Below, in pieces: positions 59,990 through 64,000 of a stretch of DNA of 64,000 bases. Source of the stretch: Dendrophyllia cribrosa (taxonomy: Eukaryota; Cnidaria; Anthozoa; Scleractinia; Dendrophylliidae); NCBI GenBank assembly GCA_024195265.1, contig JAJLRJ010000004.1, positions 609,125 through 673,124 on the forward strand, in the 5' to 3' direction. Each line of letters starts with the position of its first letter. The first letter of the stretch is position 1. Under the pieces are notes generated by a model that was given only the letters and a program-made list of their open reading frames with translations, searched no databases and was not told where the DNA came from. Made by a program: the position numbers and the translations under genes.

Positions 59990-60600
59990 TAATGCGTTTT
60001 TTCTCTCCCGCATGTTTACAAGGTGGAAATGTATTTGCAGTTAAGATTGGTCGTCTCTTTGATCCTGAACTTCGGAGGTTAGCATCATGCCTGCCTGCCC
60101 GTGCCGTTGAGGCCAAAGCTTCTTCTACCACAGAGCGCTATTCGAGAACTTTTCAGAAGTTTAGAGAATGGGCTTCCTGTCATCATGAGATTATTCCCTT
60201 ACCGTCACAGGACGTTTTCAGTTGCTTTTTATTTAGAATTTTTACTTCAGAGTAATTGTTCATTTTCTGCGTTAGAGTCTGCCTGTTATGGTATTAATTG
60301 AGCACACAATTTGTACGGGTTTCCCACGCCTTGTAATTCTAGTTTAGTTAGAAATATCCTAGAGGCGGGGAAGAGGAGGCTGGCAAAACCTGTTTCCAAA
60401 AAAGACCTGTTACTCCTGTTATGATGAACGAATTGTGTATCAAATTTGCAGGCCCTTCGCCAGTCTCCCAGATTTGCGTTTAGCGGCTATTTGTGTTACC
60501 GCTTATGCTGCGTTTCTTTGCTTTAATGAATTAGCTGCTTTGCCTTGCTGTGTTGTTAAATTTTGTATAACACGTTTGTAGAGATTAATGTTATTAAGAG
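59990..60600 (+). pseudogene. Tyrosine recombinase, N-terminal half only
   Basis: RLFDPELRRLASCLPARAVE, ATTERYSR-like helix (SSTTERYSRTFQKFREW), then in shifted frames QDVFSVAFYLEFLLQ, CYGIN and AHNLYGFPTPC...AKPVSKKDP. The downstream part with the catalytic Arg-His-Arg-Tyr residues is missing: the homology stops at about 60590 and B1 starts at about 60664. Confidence 0.75.
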
Positions 60601-60855
60601 TTTGGGCTCTTAAACATTGATTTAGCTTCTATAGTATACTCTTTCTTTATTTTCGAACGCGAGCATCAATAAACGAGATGCTCGCCCCTGGAACTGTGTG
60701 TTGTGTTTATTGAAGATTTATTACAAAATATTTTATACTCGTTTCATGGTGATTAGAGTATAAATGTATTTTGTAATGTTTCGGCATGTTAACCAAAGTA
60801 TGTAGCATGTGGTGCACATGCAAGGAATGTACAGTATGCATAAGATAAAGTGTAA

Positions 60856-61039
60856 AAGGCTGGTTTTCACTAGCGCATAAGCATAAGCACAAGCCAACAT
60901 ACGCAGACTCAGTAACGTGTTGATCATTAGTGCCTATTGTTCTGTTTTGTTCAAACAATTGGAACTAATGATCAACATGTTACTGAGTCTGCGTATGTTG
61001 GCTTGTGCTTATGCTTATGCGCTAGTGAAAACCAGCCTT
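60856..61039. mobile_element. MITE inserted in DIRS repeat A2 (TAA duplication)
   Basis: Arms of about 75 bp, starting AAGGCTGGTTTTCACTAGCG, with inverse at the right end. It is flanked by TAA (60853-60855, 61040-61042). The uninterrupted sequence exists in A1 (AAAGTGTTAATGATTCAAG, 56124-56142), giving the empty site. TAA fits Harbinger-type targeting. Confidence 0.85.
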
Positions 61040-61053
61040 TAATGATTCAAGTT

Positions 61054-61956
61054 CATAACCAGAAATCCTAGACAGTCAGCGGCTTGAACGGCGGGCGCAT
61101 AAATTTCGGTATTCAATATGGCGGACGGGCGAAGGAAGAATCATTCAAAGGGCTTTTACCATAGCTTCTAAGTAATTCCTAGCATATTGCAATGATGTAT
61201 CCACGGAATAAATTTTCCAAGGTTGAATGGAAGTTCTGGGGGGAATATCAGACATGGTATCTAATATTAGTTATAGTTTCCCGCAAAATTCCCGCTTTTT
61301 TTCGAATTTTAGCCGATTCTTGTGTACAGCGGCTCTTTTTTTTATTGTTATACCTAGATACTTCATATATGGGAATTGTAATGTGTTAAAACAAAATGGT
61401 GGACGGAGTGAAAGGAAAACAAACCGCTCGAAGGAGCATTTTTTCCTAAGTAATGGCCTCATTTCCTCGCATCTCGCATTTCCGGAAAATGCCACTTTAT
61501 ACATTGAAAAGGCACCGTGTTAAGGAATGTTTTTGGAGCGAAAAAACGTTTGTTTTGCGAGCTAAACTTCTTATCTTTCGAATATGATGATGGGGAACCG
61601 AATCAGTGCAACCGTTTCCGCGTAGCAGACTAAAGAAACCATGAAGGTAAGGCCTATTTAAAGGGATATGACGAGGAAAGTGTGGATATTATATGAGGTC
61701 ATTGGGATGAAAAGGCACCGTCTAAAACCAGTTTTTTCTCACTTTTCTTTTGATTGAAATACGGTTCGAACTTGACTCTATCTATTTTGCTGCTGGGGAA
61801 CATTGAGTTTCTAGCGATAATGCCACAAAATGCAAAATATTTTTATTTCCCACTTGTTTCCTTTATATTTCGTAGCCATATTTAATTCGCATTTCCGCGC
61901 TCAGCGCATGCTCGCGGCCATTTTGGCAGCCATCTTGTATCGGATTTCTGGTTATG
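61054..61956. mobile_element. 903-bp TIR element inserted in DIRS repeat A2
   Basis: Ends CATAACCAGAAATCC and GGATTTCTGGTTATG. The empty site is in A1 (GATTCAAGTTGTTTAGAATC). At most one base is duplicated at the junction, so the target rule is unclear. The interior shows CAATATGGCGGACGGG and AAAATGGTGGACGGA repeats and no ORF. Confidence 0.75.
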
Positions 61957-62518
61957 TGTTTAGAATCCTGTGGGATTAGCTTGGCTATTTAAGAGATTGT
62001 AAGTTATGCAGAAACCATTCGAAGGCATCTCTTTATACTTGCTTTTTATTTTTCTTTTGTGTGTACATTTTGATGTAACCTGTAGAACTATGTACATCTT
62101 TAAATGAAGTGTAGTGATTTAAGCGGTTAAGCAATCCTGTTGCTTTCGTTTGGCTAGTTAAGGGATTGTAAGTTACGCTGTAACCGTTCGGAAGCTTTTC
62201 TTGTAGTTGCTCTTTTCTTTTGCGTGCAAACTTTGATGTAACCTATAGGATTATGTACATCTGGTAATATTGTAACCTCTGTGTGCTCTAGGACATCAAT
62301 AAACGAGATGCTCGCCCCTGGAACTGTGTGTTGTGTTCATTGAAGATTTATTACAAAATATTTTATACTCGTTTCATGGTGATTAGAGTATAACGATTGT
62401 TTGTAAATGCTCTTGGATGGGAGGACTGCATATTCCCAAGAGCATTTCAAAACAATAGTTTATGCAAAATTTGGGGGGCAAACAAAGTGTGTTATGGGCA
62501 ATTCGAAAATAGAGAATA

Positions 62519-62684
62519 GGGGCCTGGTCGCACTACAGTCAAAAACAAAAATTAGCCCGCGCAAAATGACATAAAAACAAAAACATTCCACAAAAAGCGT
62601 GTCCCACCGGAGCGGTTTCTTTTGTTTTCCTCGATTTTTGCACTGGCTAATTTTTGTTTTTGACTGTAGTGCGACCAGGCCCTA
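62519..62684. mobile_element. MITE with 37-bp TIRs
   Basis: GGGCCTGGTCGCACTACAGT...AAAAATTAGCC at the left and its inverse at the right (about 62646-62682). It directly abuts the next hairpin. Confidence 0.7.
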
Positions 62685-62868
62685 GCCCATTTCTGAGTTG
62701 CTCTTAGCCTCCTTTTTAAACCGAGGCCAAGTGCAAAACCATTCATATGAAAATGAGTTTTCTTTCACATGCAAATAAAACTTATATCCATATTATTTAT
62801 ATGAATGGTTTTGCACTTGGCCTCGGTTTGAAAAGGAGGCTAAGAGCAACTCGGAAATGGGCTATTGT
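62683..62868. mobile_element. MITE with ~70-bp TIRs
   Basis: The arms read TAGCCCATTTCTGAGTTGCT, CTTAGCCTCCTTTT, GAGGCCAAGTGCAAAACCAT and the inverse at 62798-62868. The central loop is about 50 bp and AT-rich. Confidence 0.7.
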
Positions 62869-63440
62869 GAATGGGTCACTTGAGTGCAATTTACGACTAC
62901 ATTCTTGTGGTCGTTTTTAGTTTGCCACATGCACAAGCTACACCGCGCTGGCGAGCTCCAGTAGAGCGAAACAGCTGTCCGCGTTGGTGTCCCGCAAAGT
63001 CCACTTTTTTACGTAGTCAGATCAGCTTTGCAGTTTGTCGGTTACGTAAAAAGGGACGGGTAGGTAGTGCTATTGGCTCAGAACATTCGATCCTCCCCAA
63101 GAGTCCAAAAGTGGCAAATATTTCATCGGAAAGATTTCATATCATTCCACAAAACTTTTCGCTTATGGGAGCAACACTGATGGGGTTCACGGTTCACCGA
63201 GACCGTGCCCGAAACTGTTGGGTGCAGTAACGCCATGATGAAACAACGGCGGTTCTGCTAGTTTCAAGACACACTACTGAACAACGGAATTAACTAACAT
63301 TGTAAGGAGTCCAAAAATATATGCAAGAAGTCACGATTCCAATAGAGACACGGCCGCTTCAGACTTGGATCCAGGACGCTTACACCGTTATGAAGAAAAA
63401 CGTTCTCACAAGTCTTTGCTTGAAGACTTGTTCTTAACGT

Positions 63441-63556
63441 CATCCGAGCGTTGGCTATTTCCACCAATCAGCGTGGTTGATAGACAGTTTTCCTCCATCA
63501 GGAATTGTAAGGACTGAACGTTCTCTGATCGGTGGAAATATTCAACGGTCAGATGA
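63441..63556. repeat. Imperfect hairpin related to 6.6-kb repeat
   Basis: The inverse arms GTCATCCGAGCGTTGGCTAT and (reversed) CAACGGTCAGATGAC surround CATCAGGAATTGTAAGGACT, which matches 6636-6665. Confidence 0.6.
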
Positions 63557-64000
63557 CGTCACGGGCATGCTTAACCAAACGACGACAGACGAGTAGGCAT
63601 AGACTTGCCACAAGTCGACTGCGAAGCCCCCGAGAGCGCGACGAAGTCGCGAAAAGCGAGCGACGAAGTCGCGAGTCGACTTGTTTCGTCTGCACGAAAT
63701 CGAATTTAATTTGCATATTGTTGGCGCGAAAATATGGATGTGACGTAATGGTTCACGCATCGGGCTGGTAAAATGAACAGTTCTCAAATGACTGGATAGT
63801 CTGAATTCCACAATGAATTGTAATAAAAGGTGACAGGATGACAGGCCTAGCAGAAATCCTGCTCGTTGCTAAAAGCATTTCAGCCTAGCTTTATACGAAT
63901 AACTCTACCCCAAGAACGTTCCTTTCAGTTCAAACAGAAGCTTATCACGTACTGTTATGAGCTTCTGGTTCAAATTAAAGATATAACAGGCTTGTTGTCG

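Larger units (their letters stand above)
56098..62394 (+). mobile_element. Degenerate DIRS-order (Ngaro-like) tyrosine-recombinase retrotransposon
   Basis: Split direct repeats: A1 56098-56241, B1 about 60664-60769, A2 60821-62053 (carrying two later insertions), B2 about 62289-62394. The order A1-body-B1-A2-B2 is the Ngaro/PAT arrangement. The body encodes a gag-like ORF, reverse transcriptase with YLDD, RNase H with YSDAS and WIPRSLNDKADYL, and the N-terminal part of a tyrosine recombinase. Frameshifts, two internal duplications, a lost motif A Asp and a truncated recombinase make it non-functional. B1 and B2 both contain ATCAATAAACGAGATGCTCG, with an AATAAA. Confidence 0.85.
62395..64000. 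other. 3' end of window: stacked hairpins, no gene recognised
   Basis: 62396-62455 is a small hairpin (TGCTCTTGG/CCAAGAGCA). Two larger ones follow. A plus-strand open frame at 62871-63230 has no recognisable domain. 63441-63556 is an imperfect hairpin, and 63602-63628 repeats sequence from 42044. Confidence 0.5.

Noticed and set aside
62871..63230. 119-codon plus-strand ORF
   Set aside because: No domain and it starts inside a MITE arm. The other strand is also uninformative.

Overview
This window looks like nuclear DNA from a cnidarian, probably an anthozoan such as a stony coral (inference). It is AT-rich, its genes have many short exons with GT-AG introns, and introns and spacers are full of short inverted-repeat elements, minisatellites and retroelement remains. 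The species cannot be named from the sequence. 500 N's at 35320-35819 mark an assembly gap.

Layout. (1) 213-4362, plus: 3' part of a sushi/CCP cell-surface receptor, with six phase 1-1 sushi exons in an A-B-B / A-B-B pattern and one exon for a transmembrane helix and cytoplasmic tail; the 5' end is off the window. (2) 8355-34897, minus: a translation initiation factor eIF4G gene that I could join into 24 coding exons in one frame (1,073 residues), with the eIF4E-binding motif, MIF4G, MA3 and W2 domains. It starts at an ATG preceded by an in-frame stop and has no visible PABP-binding N terminus. Its introns hold a tRNA-derived SINE, a 77-bp satellite, fold-back elements and a 1,479-bp tandem duplication. 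(3) 38612-39526, minus: an intronless 304-residue type II membrane protein with a Ser/Thr-rich stem and a C-terminal domain resembling the bacterial YbaY/YscW lipoprotein fold. (4) 43667-55837, minus: a CYP46A (cholesterol 24-hydroxylase-like) cytochrome P450 in 15 exons (497 residues), all phases consistent. One of its introns holds an isolated plus-strand ShKT-domain exon. (5) 56098-62394, plus: a decayed tyrosine-recombinase retrotransposon of the DIRS order, Ngaro-like, with split direct repeats in the order A1 - body - B1 - A2 - B2, interrupted by three smaller DNA elements whose insertion sites can be read from intact copies or from the restored reading frame. (6) 62395-64000: stacked hairpin elements and dispersed repeats, with no convincing gene.

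The host genes are functionally unrelated. The most unusual points are the YbaY-like membrane protein, minisatellites that start at or carry copies of splice sites in the P450 gene (with a comparable acceptor duplication in eIF4G), the A1-B1-A2-B2 retroelement with its nested insertions, and a terminal-inverted-repeat element packed with a CTTTAAG-type motif.
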